From contig NZ_FPEI01000004.1 of NCBI RefSeq assembly GCF_900117415.1, positions 372,001 through 436,000 on the forward strand: a DNA stretch of 64,000 bases. The letters are read 5' to 3'. Source of the DNA: Hyphomicrobium sp. CS1BSMeth3. GTDB taxonomy: Bacteria; Pseudomonadota; Alphaproteobacteria; Rhizobiales; Hyphomicrobiaceae. This document shows, piece by piece, positions 63,638 to 64,000 of this stretch (positions within the stretch are counted from its first letter, which is position 1; each line of letters opens with the position of its first letter). Below the pieces are notes generated by a model. That model saw only the letters and a list, made by a program, of their open reading frames with translations. It was not told the DNA's origin and searched no databases. The position numbers and the translations under genes were made by a program.

Positions 63638-64000
63638 CTAAACGGGATGGGACCGGGCGCTGTTCTTGGCGCTCTTCAGGACCTCCGCGCGCGTTCCCGC
63701 CGCTGTCACGTAGCTCTGTGGTTTGATATCGAGCATGGCCGCGACATCTCGGGCCGCGGCAACGACGTCTTCCGTCTTGATACCCGTCTCAACGCCCGTC
63801 TCGTTCAGCAGGTGGACAACATCCTCGCTGGCGAGGTTGCCAACCGCACCCATGGTGGTCGGCGTCATGATGCCGCCGCCAATGCCGCAGATGGCGCCCT
63901 CGATGAAGGACGCGCCGGCATCCAGCGCGGCTATGATGTTGGCGGGACCGTTGCCGGAGAGATTGTGGACGTGGAAGCCGACCTCGATGTCGGGGAAGCG
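63638..64000 (-). CDS. HMG-CoA lyase-like (HMGL/pyruvate carboxyltransferase family) protein, 3' part
   Basis: Only the last 120 codons are in the window; the start lies beyond 64000. The segment VGFHVHNLSGNGPANIIAAL followed by DAGASFIEGAICGIGGG is the metal-binding HxH and glycine-rich stretch of the HMGL-like TIM barrel. HMG-CoA lyase, citramalate synthase and related aldolases share this domain; AAIDAG and GAICGIGGGIM favour an HMG-CoA lyase or homocitrate-type relative, but the exact reaction is open. The GntR gene follows after 21 bp. Confidence 0.75.
   Translation of the reverse strand, partial: RFPDIEVGFHVHNLSGNGPANIIAALDAGASFIEGAICGIGGGIMTPTTMGAVGNLASEDVVHLLNETGVETGIKTEDVVAAARDVAAMLDIKPQSYVTAAGTRAEVLKSAKNSARSHPV

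Overview
The window is a GC-rich bacterial chromosome segment with dense, alphaproteobacterial-looking coding. The best fit is the order Hyphomicrobiales (Rhizobiales), near the Bradyrhizobium/Xanthobacteraceae group. This rests on the style of the UvrB N-terminus, the PHA depolymerase and phasin, a methylcitrate operon with a DUF2083-type regulator, many ABC importers and CaiB CoA-transferases, and GC-rich palindromic repeats. The genus is inference; no rRNA gene is present. No complete tRNA, CRISPR array, IS element or phage module was recognised.

Layout, left to right. 1-4.8 kb: the 5' part of uvrB (minus strand) with in-frame palindromic repeats, a glutathione S-transferase, intracellular PHA depolymerase phaZ, a proline-rich lipoprotein, an SDR oxidoreductase and a candidate 28-residue membrane peptide. 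5.0-10.7 kb: the 2-methylcitrate (propionate) operon, thioesterase-prpD-prpC-prpB, divergent from its HTH/DUF2083 regulator across a spacer rich in TTCGCAA half-sites. 10.7-19.7 kb: an orphan molybdopterin hydroxylase large subunit in one operon with a polyamine-type ABC importer, followed by a divergent response regulator whose 3' end overlaps a convergent hybrid histidine kinase. 20-23.9 kb: a GNAT acetyltransferase behind a consensus-like promoter, a VOC protein, a LysR regulator and a PNPOx-family protein.

23.9-32.1 kb: one compact minus-strand operon, hyuA-hyuB-tetR-SBP-ATPase-permease-EamA, with a palindromic operator just upstream of hyuA. This looks like import and ATP-dependent hydrolysis of a hydantoin or 5-oxoproline-like lactam, followed by export. 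32.3-35.7 kb: a LOG-family protein, then a SulP anion transporter translationally coupled to a ParB-like protein. 36.1-48.3 kb: an eleven-gene minus-strand island. It has a GntR regulator and an AMACR-like CaiB, a spacer carrying palindromes, then CaiB, two different carboxyltransferase subunits, biotin carboxylase, a minimal biotinyl carrier, an MmgE/PrpD protein and an NMT1-type ABC importer. It reads as an uptake, CoA-activation, carboxylation and hydro-lyase pathway for an unidentified organic acid.

48.6-52.5 kb: Lrp and RidA (divergent), then an eroding redox locus: a MarR regulator with a Cys-rich tail, an EF-hand-like periplasmic protein, a frameshifted glutaredoxin-like gene, and an ORF fusing a redoxin N-terminus to the C-terminal half of a sulfatase. 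52.7-59.6 kb: cytochrome P450, serine hydrolase, flavin reductase and SDR, then phasin, universal stress protein, ChaB and a conserved membrane-associated protein. 59.6-64 kb: an MFS transporter and an extradiol-dioxygenase-like VOC protein amid degenerate short repeats and a tRNA-3'-end-like fragment, then a GntR regulator and the 3' end of an HMG-CoA lyase-family gene cut by the window edge.
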